From Vibrio sp. SS-MA-C1-2 (lineage in GTDB: Bacteria; Pseudomonadota; Gammaproteobacteria; Enterobacterales; Vibrionaceae): 64,000 nucleotides of DNA. Made by a program: the position numbers and the translations under genes. Below, in pieces: positions 1 through 7,152 of this stretch. The stretch's first letter is position 1. Each line of letters opens with the position of its first letter. The stretch lies in contig NZ_CP090981.1 of the NCBI RefSeq assembly GCF_021513135.1, positions 1,116,001 through 1,180,000 on the forward strand. Reading direction: 5' to 3'. The notes under the pieces are model-generated. The model had not been told where the DNA came from. It ran no database searches and saw only the letters and a program-made list of their open reading frames with translations.

Positions 1-41
1 CCTACTGCTTGGTCATAATATATTTGATGACTGACGAGCAT

Positions 42-644
42 CTATTTACGTGAAAGCTGAATACGATCCCGAGTTCGACTGTAATCATTCCCTGACATTC
101 TCCCAATACTATCTAATTCATCAGATGAAATACGGTAGTTATCGAAAGCACTATCTTGAACATGAATGGCAACGACATTTCCTAATATTAAATGTCCTGA
201 CAGTGCATCATCACCAAGATCGACAATTTGATTTAAGCGACACTCATAACTGACAACGGCATCTTTTATTCTTGGAGGTCTAATCAATGACGAATTAGCA
301 GGCTCAACACTAGCATATTGAAATTCATTTTGTTCAAAAGGCAGATCATGACAAGTCATGTTCATCGTTTCTAAATCTTTCGCACTGACGCTATTAATGA
401 CAAACTCTCTCTGTTCGCGAATATTGCGTAGAGTATCTTTTGCTTCTGCATCATTGTTGTACATAGGATTAAAACAAAGAACAGGAGGGTTAGCACTGGC
501 AACGGTATAGAAAGAGAAAGGCGCGAGATTCACAATACCTTCAGAGGAGATAGATGAAACCCAAGCTATCGGGCGAGGGGTAATACCACCAATTAATAGT
601 TTATACGTTTCCTGTGGCGTGATCTTTTTGGGATCGATAATCAT
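42..644 (-). CDS. Flavin reductase-like (flavoredoxin/DIM6-NTAB) protein
   Basis: A 200-residue protein of the FMN-binding split-barrel flavin reductase family, cytosolic, no signal peptide. The N-terminal part (DPKKITPQETYKLL, then GGITPRPIAWVSS and the NLAPFSFY stretch around residues 40-50) is the typical FMN-binding signature of flavoredoxin-like proteins. These bind FMN and usually transfer reducing equivalents from NAD(P)H; the true substrate cannot be read from sequence. The start is preceded on the minus strand by an AAGGTAGAAG purine-rich stretch. It lies alone at the window edge, separated by about 140 bases and a terminator from the AbgT transporter, so probably monocistronic. Family assignment is firm, specific role unknown. 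Confidence 0.82.
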   Translation of the reverse strand: MIIDPKKITPQETYKLLIGGITPRPIAWVSSISSEGIVNLAPFSFYTVASANPPVLCFNPMYNNDAEAKDTLRNIREQREFVINSVSAKDLETMNMTCHDLPFEQNEFQYASVEPANSSLIRPPRIKDAVVSYECRLNQIVDLGDDALSGHLILGNVVAIHVQDSAFDNYRISSDELDSIGRMSGNDYSRTRDRIQLSRK

Positions 645-726
645 AATACTTCTACCTTTAAAGTATGTAGTCTTTAATTATTTGTAATATAGACCCAAAG
701 TAAAAAAGGGGGTAGAAGTTAGTCAT

Positions 727-756
727 AAAAAAAGGAGACCCTTGTGAGGCCTCCTT
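727..756 (-). terminator. Rho-independent terminator of the AbgT gene
   Basis: On the minus strand an AAGGAG/CTCCTT stem with an extra inner pairing is followed by seven Ts, about 40 bases after the AbgT transporter stop codon. Confidence 0.7.
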
Positions 757-795
757 CTTACTTGTTATTCAGTTTTATTGTTCGACTCGTTAGCG

Positions 796-2385
796 CTAAG
801 GCGTATAGAACGTCTCTGAACCCGGTCCTACAGGTAAGCCAAATACGAATACCCAAACATAGAACAGAATACTCCAACCAAACATGAAGACGATAGAGTA
901 AGGAACCATGGTAGCAATCAGCGTACCAATCCCTAGATTCTTCATATATCGTGTCGCAACGGCTAGGATTAAGCCGAAGTAACTCATCATAGGCGTAATA
1001 ATGTTAGTTGTTGAGTCACCAATACGGTAAGCCGCTTGAATCGTTTCTGGTGCATAACCCACAAGCATTAACATTGGTACAAAGATAGGTGCGGTTACTG
1101 CCCACTGTGCAGATGCTGAACCGATCATTAAGTTAATGAAACCACACATTAAGATAAATGCGAAGAATAGAGATGGACCAGTTAAACCGATAGACTGTAA
1201 GAAGTCTGCACCACCAACGGCAAAGACTTGGCCGAAGTTAGTCCACTTAAAGAATGCAACAAACTGAGCTGCAAAGAAGACCAATACAATGTATAGACCC
1301 ATTGATGACATAGATTTTGCCATTGCGTCGATAACATCACGATCATTCTTCATTGAACCCGTTACGCGACCGTATACAAAACCTGGAATCGCAAAGCAGA
1401 CAAAGATGAATGCCACGATACTTTTCAGGAATGGTGAGCCAGCAACTAGACCTGTTGTTGGGTTACGTAAAATGCCATCTTCAGGAACGATAGTATAAGC
1501 TAGGATTGCACCAACGATAACAATTGAGATACCGGCAAATTTAAGACCACGTTTCTCTGTTGCCGTTAAGCCGCCCATCTTATCATTTGATAAATCTTCA
1601 GCTGCATCTTCATCGTTATACTTGCCAAGTTTTGGCTCAACAATTTTCTCAGTAACAAATGCACCAGCAATAGCAATGAAGAAGGTTGAAACAAACATAA
1701 AGTACCAGTTAGCTTCTGGGCCAACGGTATAATTTGGATCAATCATCTGTGCCGCAGTCTGAGTAATACCAGAAAGCAGTGGATCAACCGTACCGATGAG
1801 TAGGTTTGCAGAGTAACCACCAGAAACACCCGCAAATGCAGCCGCTAGACCCGCTAAAGGATGACGCCCTAAAGAGTGGAATAACATGGCAGAAAGTGGA
1901 ATTAGAACAACATAGCCTAATTCAGATGCCGTGTTTGAGATGATACCAGCAAAAACAACCGTCACAGTTACCATGCGGTGAGATGCACCCATTACCATGC
2001 CACGCATTGCAGCAGATAAAAGACCTGAGTACTCAGCAATCGCAACACCAAGCATCGCAACAAGTACGGTACCTAATGGTGCAAATCCAGTAAAGTTTTT
2101 CACAAGGCTAGTCACAATTAAGCTGATGCCTTCAGCATTTAATAGACTAACAACGCGAATCATACCATCGGCTGCGCGACCTGCTGCACCTTCTGGGCGT
2201 GGGTCAACAACAGCAACTTCGAAATATCCAGCAATGCCAGACATAATCAAGATCGCTAAACAGAACGTTGCAAATAGGGTAATAGGGTGAGGTAGAAGAT
2301 TCCCTAAATATTCAACGCCATCTAAAAATCGAGTAAAAAGAGGTTTTTTAGGTTGTGTTTGTTTTATTGAAGCAGATGAACTCAT
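796..2385 (-). CDS. AbgT family transporter (p-aminobenzoyl-glutamate transporter type)
   Basis: Inner-membrane transporter of the AbgT family, whose studied members import p-aminobenzoyl-glutamate or export sulfonamides. About 529 residues with many hydrophobic segments. Family-typical stretches include the N-terminal FLDGVEYLGNLLPHP, the SGGYSANLLIGTVDPLLSGI loop near the middle and the C-terminal YRIGDSTTNIITPM. I place the start at the internal ATG (MSSSASIK) because AAGGAGG lies six bases upstream of it; an ATG 12 codons earlier has no ribosome-binding site. Single gene, divergent from the secreted-protein gene at 2810. A candidate FNR/CRP-type site lies in the shared upstream region. 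The exact substrate is not determined. Confidence 0.88.
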   Translation of the reverse strand: MSSSASIKQTQPKKPLFTRFLDGVEYLGNLLPHPITLFATFCLAILIMSGIAGYFEVAVVDPRPEGAAGRAADGMIRVVSLLNAEGISLIVTSLVKNFTGFAPLGTVLVAMLGVAIAEYSGLLSAAMRGMVMGASHRMVTVTVVFAGIISNTASELGYVVLIPLSAMLFHSLGRHPLAGLAAAFAGVSGGYSANLLIGTVDPLLSGITQTAAQMIDPNYTVGPEANWYFMFVSTFFIAIAGAFVTEKIVEPKLGKYNDEDAAEDLSNDKMGGLTATEKRGLKFAGISIVIVGAILAYTIVPEDGILRNPTTGLVAGSPFLKSIVAFIFVCFAIPGFVYGRVTGSMKNDRDVIDAMAKSMSSMGLYIVLVFFAAQFVAFFKWTNFGQVFAVGGADFLQSIGLTGPSLFFAFILMCGFINLMIGSASAQWAVTAPIFVPMLMLVGYAPETIQAAYRIGDSTTNIITPMMSYFGLILAVATRYMKNLGIGTLIATMVPYSIVFMFGWSILFYVWVFVFGLPVGPGSETFYTP

Positions 2386-2809
2386 CTGTTTCCTCCTTGT
2401 TATATTTATTATAAACATCACTTACATGTGATTGCGGCAAGAGATTACTCGATAAAAAGAAGATTTTAAAGTTTTTCGTGTTGTTATTTGTCGATAAACT
2501 AGTTAATAAAGTGTAAAAATTAATGATTATTAGATGTTATTTTTATTTATTATCATTATGTTAGCTGTATTTGTAACATAATGTAATAACGTGATGTAAA
2601 TCAAGGTAATTAGAGTGAATTATTGTTTGGTTGATGATTTTTGTCTTGATTGATTCTTCGAAATTTAACCGGTTGATTCTTTTATAGTTAATATTTATCT
2701 CTATTTTAGGTATCGGGATATTGGTGTGGTATTGCATATTCTGGTTACTTTATAGATAAAATTAATTATAATAACCGTTCTTTTTTTAACGGAATAAATA
2801 GAGCTAAAA
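2386..2809. other. Divergent intergenic region, AbgT gene / secreted-protein gene
   Basis: 424 AT-rich bases between two divergent genes. The only recognisable element is an FNR/CRP-like dyad near the exact middle. I see no ORF with a ribosome-binding site and no RNA gene. Confidence 0.5.
2591..2604. promoter_or_regulatory. Candidate FNR/CRP-family operator
   Basis: GTGATGTAAATCAA matches the FNR consensus TTGAT-N4-ATCAA at all but the first base and half-matches CRP. It lies about 206 bases from each of the two divergent start codons, so it could serve either gene. Inferred from sequence only. Confidence 0.4.
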
Positions 2810-3394
2810 ATGAATAAGTTATTAAAATCCCTACTTCTTTTTATCGCAGTGAGCTCACCATTTGCTTATGCTGCACAACCTATTGAATTTCAAAAAATCC
2901 CTCAAGTGATGAATATGTTTGAAAATAACGCTCAGTTATATGTCAAAAAAAGTGTCACTTTAGGACGCCTTCCAACTAAAGATGAAATGGGTAAAGAATT
3001 TATTACCTATGTTTCAAATGGTGAGGGTGGCTATAAAGAAGAGACCAAAAATATGATGACAGATAATGTTGTCATTGCCAGTATGCCAAAACCGATTGTT
3101 GGTGATGTCTATAATCAATGGTTGATCAAAAACGATATCTGGCAAGAACTTTATGGCAAGCTACCAACCTCAACAACCGAATTTAAGCCATTCAAACGCA
3201 CTAAAGCGATTAAAGCAGTTAAAATTGATAAAGAGTTACTGACACTATTAGGAAGCACTGATGGTAAGACAGCGACAATTAAAATCGGTTGGGACGTGAA
3301 TGGGATGAAGGTTTACCTAAATGGTTACCTTGCTGATTATGAATACGGCATTGCACCACAAGAAATGAAAGATAATTATGAACTGAAGAAGTAA
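2810..3394 (+). CDS. Secreted/periplasmic protein of unknown function
   Basis: A 194-residue protein I do not recognise. It starts with a clear Sec signal peptide (MNKLLKSLLLF, hydrophobic core, AYA-AQ cleavage near residue 22), then a soluble, Lys-rich, cysteine-free mature part of about 172 residues with no membrane segment. It may be all-periplasmic. The upstream ribosome-binding site is weak (GGAATAAATAGAGCT). It is followed after only 27 bases by a phosphoribosyltransferase gene on the same strand, suggesting one transcript, though the two products should sit in different compartments. No function is proposed. Confidence 0.8.
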   Translation: MNKLLKSLLLFIAVSSPFAYAAQPIEFQKIPQVMNMFENNAQLYVKKSVTLGRLPTKDEMGKEFITYVSNGEGGYKEETKNMMTDNVVIASMPKPIVGDVYNQWLIKNDIWQELYGKLPTSTTEFKPFKRTKAIKAVKIDKELLTLLGSTDGKTATIKIGWDVNGMKVYLNGYLADYEYGIAPQEMKDNYELKK

Positions 3395-3421
3395 CCTTTT
3401 ATTTTTAATAGGAATATGAAA

Positions 3422-3949
3422 ATGGAAAATAAAAAAAATGATCCTATTGGTGATTTGGTTTTAAGTGAATTGGATATTCAGGACGGTGTCAAAATCGTTG
3501 CGCAAAAATTAAATGCTCAATTTAAAGATGCAGTGATTATTAGCGTTGTTCCTGGTGGAATTCTATTTACCGCTGATTTAGTTCGAGCATTAGATTTTGA
3601 TATTGCAATGGACTATATCTCTTGTCCTCATACGCCTGGAGATCGTAATAACAGCTCAACGATTGTTTACCATCAAAATATTAATATAGAAGGTAAAGAT
3701 GTGATTGTTATTGATGATGCTATTGAGTCAGGCGGAACAATGAAACGTTTGGTTGAGTATTTAGCCGCTAATTTTGCAGTTAAATCACTTTCTATTGCGA
3801 CTCTTTTTGTTAAGCCGGGCAGAGTAGATATTCCAATCACGCAATATTACGCGTATGAAATGGAAACGGATGAATTGCTTGTTGGCTATGGTTTACCATG
3901 GCAAGACAAACTAAGAAATATGCCTTATATCTCTAAGTTGATTCGTTAA
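3422..3949 (+). CDS. Type I phosphoribosyltransferase family protein (hypoxanthine PRT-like)
   Basis: About 175 residues with a type I phosphoribosyltransferase fold. The PRPP-binding loop is VIVIDDAIESGGTM (roughly residues 98-111), with the VVPGGILFTADLVRAL PPi-loop region near residue 40. Members couple a purine base to PRPP in the cytosol, so purine salvage is likely, but the sequence around the flexible loop (CPHTPGDRNNSST) departs from ordinary Hpt, and the base specificity is unclear. Start: ATG at 3422 is nine bases after an AGG; the ATG at 3416 is too close to it. It is followed by an ERIC element and a strong two-way terminator, and faces an NCS2 purine permease gene, which fits a salvage role. 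Confidence 0.78.
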   Translation: MENKKNDPIGDLVLSELDIQDGVKIVAQKLNAQFKDAVIISVVPGGILFTADLVRALDFDIAMDYISCPHTPGDRNNSSTIVYHQNINIEGKDVIVIDDAIESGGTMKRLVEYLAANFAVKSLSIATLFVKPGRVDIPITQYYAYEMETDELLVGYGLPWQDKLRNMPYISKLIR

Positions 3950-3951
3950 TT

Positions 3952-4069
3952 TATACCCAAAGTAATTGGCGTTGCTAGTAGGCGACAAGTGAATGAGACC
4001 TCATGAGTCTAGGTTTTCTATATGATTGGGGCGGCCAACAACCTAGCAGCTTCAAGTAAGAAGGGTATA
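3952..4069. repeat. ERIC/IRU-type intergenic repeat, copy 1
   Basis: About 118 bases with TATACCC...GGGTATA ends. It has the ERIC-like blocks TTGGCGTTGCTAGTAGGC, TGATTGGGGCG, and CCAACAACCTAG, and is imperfectly palindromic. It resembles the 127-bp enterobacterial ERIC element, known also from vibrios. It lies just after the phosphoribosyltransferase stop. Confidence 0.88.
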
Positions 4070-4137
4070 ACAAACTTTTAATTTCATCCCATTTGATGTC
4101 TATCTTTTGTAAGATGGTGATACAAAAAAGAAAGAAT

Positions 4138-4188
4138 AAAAAAGACGATGTGAGTTTAAGATATACCTTAAATTCGCATCGTCTTTTT
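4138..4188. terminator. Bidirectional terminator between convergent genes
   Basis: A long hairpin (GACGATG...CATCGTC extended by TTTAAG/CTTAAA) flanked by A-run and T-run. It can stop both the phosphoribosyltransferase transcript (+) and the NCS2 permease transcript (-). Confidence 0.82.
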
Positions 4189-4229
4189 ATACTTCTAGGT
4201 CTGACATTAATGGTTAAATAGAGTCTGAA

Positions 4230-4294
4230 TATATCTAAAGTCATTGGTGATGCTAGTAGCCAACAACCAAACAACTTCAGATATGAGAGTACCT
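4230..4294. repeat. Internally deleted ERIC-type repeat, copy 2
   Basis: About 65 bases: TATATCTAAAGTCATTGG with GATGCTAGTAG at one end, joined directly to CCAACAACC and the AACTTCAGATATGA end. The central half of the element is missing. Confidence 0.65.
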
Positions 4295-4306
4295 ATCATG
4301 TCAATG

Positions 4307-5596
4307 TTAACCAAAGATATACTTAAGAACAAAAATCGCAGACAGAATCCAAACACTTAACGAAACATCTTTTCCTCGACCACTTGCCGCTTTAATTGCT
4401 GCGTAAGTGATAAAACCAAGAGAGATACCTTCCGCGATAGAGAACGTTAACGGCATTAATAGACAAGTCACGCCAACGGGTGCTGCTTCTGTTAAATCAG
4501 ACCAATCGATATCTTTTAAGCCAGAGAGCATTAATACAGCAACGTAAAAAAGTGCGCCAGTCGTGGCATAAGCGGGGATCATCCCTGCCAATGGTGCGAA
4601 GAAAAGCGCTAATAAGAACAAAACACCCACAGTCACAGCGGTTAAACCCGTTCGTCCACCTTCTGCTACACCCGCAGTACTCTCAATATAAGAGGTGGTG
4701 TTTGATGTTCCGAATAATGCACCGATTGTTGTTGCTGTTGAATCAGCAAGAAGAGCTTTATTAATGCCAGGAATGCGACCATCTTTATCGATCATATTGG
4801 CTTTTTGAGCAACACCAACTAACGTTCCTGCGGTATCAAAGAGATCAACAAATAAGAAAGCAAAAATAACCGACAACATACCCACTTCAAAAATGGCTGA
4901 GAAGTCGAGTTGTAAGAAGGTAGGGGCGACACTTGGCGGCGTGCTCATGATTCCAGCATACTGCACATCACCAAAAAGTAGACCTAGCGCCGTAATGATT
5001 AAGATGGCAATCATCACGCCACCTTTGACATTGTGATGAGCAAGGGCAACGGTAATAAAGAAACCCAATGCACCTAATGCCGCGTGGATAGAAGAGATAT
5101 CACCCACTGAAACAAATGTCGCGGGATTAGCAACAATAATGCCTGCATTTTTTAAAGCAACAAAAGCCAAGAAAAGACCGATACCCGCAGAGATACCGAC
5201 ACGTAATGCTAAAGGAATTGAGTTAATAATCCATTCACGAATACGGAAAACACTTAATAAAATGAAGAGAACACCAGAACAGAATACCGCCGCTAACGCC
5301 ACTTCCCATGTGTAGCCCATTCCTAGAACAACCGCATAAGTAAAGAAGGCGTTTAATCCCATTCCTGGTGCTTGAGCAACTGGAAAGTTAGCAACAAAGC
5401 CCATAATGAAACAACCAATTGCCGCAGCGACACACGTTGCCACAAACACTGAATCTCGATCCATGCCCGTAGCGGCTAAAATTGAAGGATTAACAAAAAT
5501 GATGTAAGCCATGGTTAAGAATGTTGTGAGACCGGCGATAATTTCAGTTTTTACCGTTGTCTTATGTTCCGTAAGCTTAAACAGCTTCTCTAACAT
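4307..5596 (-). CDS. NCS2 family (AzgA-type) purine nucleobase permease
   Basis: A 429-residue inner-membrane permease with about 12-14 hydrophobic segments. It belongs to the AzgA-like branch of NCS2 (adenine or guanine/hypoxanthine:H+ symporters such as PurP and GhxP), shown by TEIIAGLTTFLTMAYIIFVNP at residues 17-37 and the GTSNTTSYIESTAGVAEGGR motif near residue 295. Which purine is carried cannot be decided. PurR-type boxes sit about 30-55 bases upstream of the start, so repression by PurR with purine sufficiency is likely. Convergent with a phosphoribosyltransferase gene, with a shared terminator. Normal length for the family. Confidence 0.88.
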   Translation of the reverse strand: MLEKLFKLTEHKTTVKTEIIAGLTTFLTMAYIIFVNPSILAATGMDRDSVFVATCVAAAIGCFIMGFVANFPVAQAPGMGLNAFFTYAVVLGMGYTWEVALAAVFCSGVLFILLSVFRIREWIINSIPLALRVGISAGIGLFLAFVALKNAGIIVANPATFVSVGDISSIHAALGALGFFITVALAHHNVKGGVMIAILIITALGLLFGDVQYAGIMSTPPSVAPTFLQLDFSAIFEVGMLSVIFAFLFVDLFDTAGTLVGVAQKANMIDKDGRIPGINKALLADSTATTIGALFGTSNTTSYIESTAGVAEGGRTGLTAVTVGVLFLLALFFAPLAGMIPAYATTGALFYVAVLMLSGLKDIDWSDLTEAAPVGVTCLLMPLTFSIAEGISLGFITYAAIKAASGRGKDVSLSVWILSAIFVLKYIFG

Positions 5597-5623
5597 GATA
5601 TTTCCTTATATAGATTAAATTAT

Positions 5624-5651
5624 TAGCAATCGATTGCGCAATCGATTGGTG
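5624..5651 (-). promoter_or_regulatory. Two overlapping PurR-type boxes
   Basis: Two overlapping dyads built on GCAATCGATTGC and CGCAATCGATTG resemble the PurR consensus ACGCAAACGTTTGCGT. They lie just upstream of the purine permease gene, as expected for a PurR operator. Confidence 0.62.
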
Positions 5652-6018
5652 CGGATTATAGAGCGTTAAAAAAAGAATTACTAGCCTTGTTCTTTATAAA
5701 TTTTAATAATTTTAGTTATTTTATGGTTATATATCTATTTGTAGATAATTAAGATGGTTAACTAACTAATTTAAAATAAGATAATATTTAGTTGCTTGTT
5801 GATTTGCTGGATAACTAAACAAAACTGCGTGATGTTAGACAAAAAAGTGATTTAAATAGTCAATATGTTGATTTAAAATACTTTATTTATTATTGTAATG
5901 CTTTAAGATCGAGGGAAAGGAAACATTAAATCAAGTACATATGTATTAAACCTGTTGATAATTTAACATCTCTCTTGCTTAGATATGACATTAGGTTCTG
6001 TTTCTAACTGATAGTATT
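5652..6018. other. AT-rich spacer with no recognisable element
   Basis: About 370 bases of AT-rich sequence between the PurR boxes and a short ORF. I see no RNA gene, repeat or ORF with a good ribosome-binding site. Confidence 0.4.
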
Positions 6019-6084
6019 ATGTTTTTATCTTCTTTGAAATTTCACTCTATCTTAAGTTTTATTCGACTAATTAAAGGGGGCGAT

Positions 6085-6264
6085 GTGAATCAATATCAAG
6101 TAATCTACTTTGACGGTATGAAAATGACATCGGCGACCATATTTGCTAATGATCAGAAAGAGCTAAAAGCAAAAGTCAAAGAGTATGGTTTTTACCCTTC
6201 TGATATCTATCGCATTGATCTGATCAAACAACAGAGTGATGATAAGCATTGCTTGAGTGCATAA
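6085..6264 (+). CDS. Small hypothetical protein, about 59 residues
   Basis: A small cytosolic protein I do not recognise. Two starts are possible. The GTG at 6085 has AAAGGGGG seven bases upstream and gives 59 residues beginning MNQYQVIYFDGMKM; an in-frame ATG at 6019 would add a hydrophobic 22-residue extension without a ribosome-binding site. The sequence looks like one small alpha/beta domain (beta strand QVIYFDG, helix KELKAKVKEYG, then YPSDIYRIDLI), with a polar tail. It is immediately followed by an ERIC cluster. Codon use looks like that of neighbours, so I think it is real, with unknown function. Confidence 0.6.
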   Translation: MNQYQVIYFDGMKMTSATIFANDQKELKAKVKEYGFYPSDIYRIDLIKQQSDDKHCLSA

Positions 6265-6311
6265 TCCGCTCACATAACTTATTTCCTTATTCTCTTATTT
6301 CCCTATCCCCT

Positions 6312-6409
6312 TATACCTAAAATCATTGGCGTTGCTAGTTCGTTCACCTATTGGCAATTCTATATCTAAAATCATTGGCGTTGCTAGTTCGTTCACCTAT
6401 TGGCAATTC
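6312..6409 (+). repeat. Tandem 49-bp duplication of an ERIC end
   Basis: Two back-to-back 49-base units (6312-6360 and 6361-6409) identical except for one base (TATACCT/TATATCT). Each contains the ERIC end TAAAATCATTGGCGTTGCTAG plus a TCGTTCACCTATTGGCAATTC tail. They abut a full-length ERIC copy. Confidence 0.9.
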
Positions 6410-6537
6410 TATACCTAAAATAATTGGCGTTGCTAGTAGGCGGCAAATGAGTGAGGCCCCATGAGTATAGGTGTACTCTATGATTGGGGCGAACGAATAC
6501 AGCCAACAACCTAGCGACTTCAAGTATGAAGGGTATA
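6410..6537. repeat. ERIC/IRU-type repeat, full length, copy 3
   Basis: 128 bases with TATACC...GGGTATA ends and the complete set of ERIC-like blocks, including GAGGCCCCATGAGTATAGG and GATTGGGGCGAACG. Confidence 0.9.
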
Positions 6538-6715
6538 ATTACTTTCGGTCTATACAGCACGTCATAGATTACTTTTGTAACATTTACGCCTATTTATTGA
6601 ACTGAATAAACGTTAAGTTTTTCAAAGTATATATTTTGGAAATAATTTTTATTTATTAAGCATTATAAATTTCGTTGCTAATTGTTAGTTAAAAAAATAA
6701 CAGTTACTTTAACTC

Positions 6716-6857
6716 TATCTAAAATAATTGGCGTTGCTAGTAGGCGACAAGTGAATGAGAACCCATGAGTATAGATGTACGATATGACTGGAGCGAACCA
6801 AGATAGCCGTGACTGTTATCAGCTTAGCCTAGTAACCTCAAATGAGTCAGTGGGTAA
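6716..6857. repeat. Decayed ERIC-type repeat, copy 4
   Basis: One half (TATCTAAAATAATTGGCG, GCTAGTAGGCGACAAGTGA, CCCATGAGTATAG) is well kept; the other half (GACTGGAGCGAAC, AGCCTAGTAACCTCAAATGAGT, GGGTAAA) is divergent and carries an extra stretch of about 20 bases. Confidence 0.7.
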
Positions 6858-6892
6858 AGGACGTTTATGAATAGACAATACCAAATGGAGTT

Positions 6893-6940
6893 GAATTGGG
6901 AATTGGGAATTGGGAATCGATGGCCCGATGGCCCGATGGG
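6893..6940 (+). repeat. Short tandem repeats (TTGGGAA and GATGGCCC units)
   Basis: Three copies of the heptamer TTGGGAA are followed directly by two and a half copies of the octamer GATGGCCC. Both are seen directly; the GC-rich octamer contrasts with the AT-rich surroundings. Confidence 0.8.
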
Positions 6941-7152
6941 ATTATTATTAATTATTTTTATACTTTTTATTTCTGTCTTTTTTATTCTTTACTACATCGA
7001 AATCTCACCTCCTTAATAAATCAAACGTAATGACCACTTATATCATGATTACTTTTTAAAATGACTAATTAAAAATAAAAAGTGAATAATGATTTTTTAT
7101 GAATTTTGACGTTATTTAAATAATATTCTGAATAATAAATAAAGAGGTTTCT

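Larger units (their letters stand above)
6538..7152. other. Gene-poor spacer before the glycine-rich protein gene
   Basis: 615 AT-rich bases. It holds a decayed ERIC copy (6716-6857), a patch of short tandem repeats (about 6895-6940), and one possible 26-codon hydrophobic ORF (6936-7016) without a ribosome-binding site. Nothing else is recognisable. Confidence 0.5.

Noticed and set aside
3975-4274. Minus-strand 99-codon ORF
   Set aside because: It runs through two ERIC copies and a strong terminator; its content is repeat translation.
6312-6537. Possible CRISPR array from the repeated 49-base units
   Set aside because: Units abut without unique spacers, there are only two, and they are ERIC ends; no cas genes.
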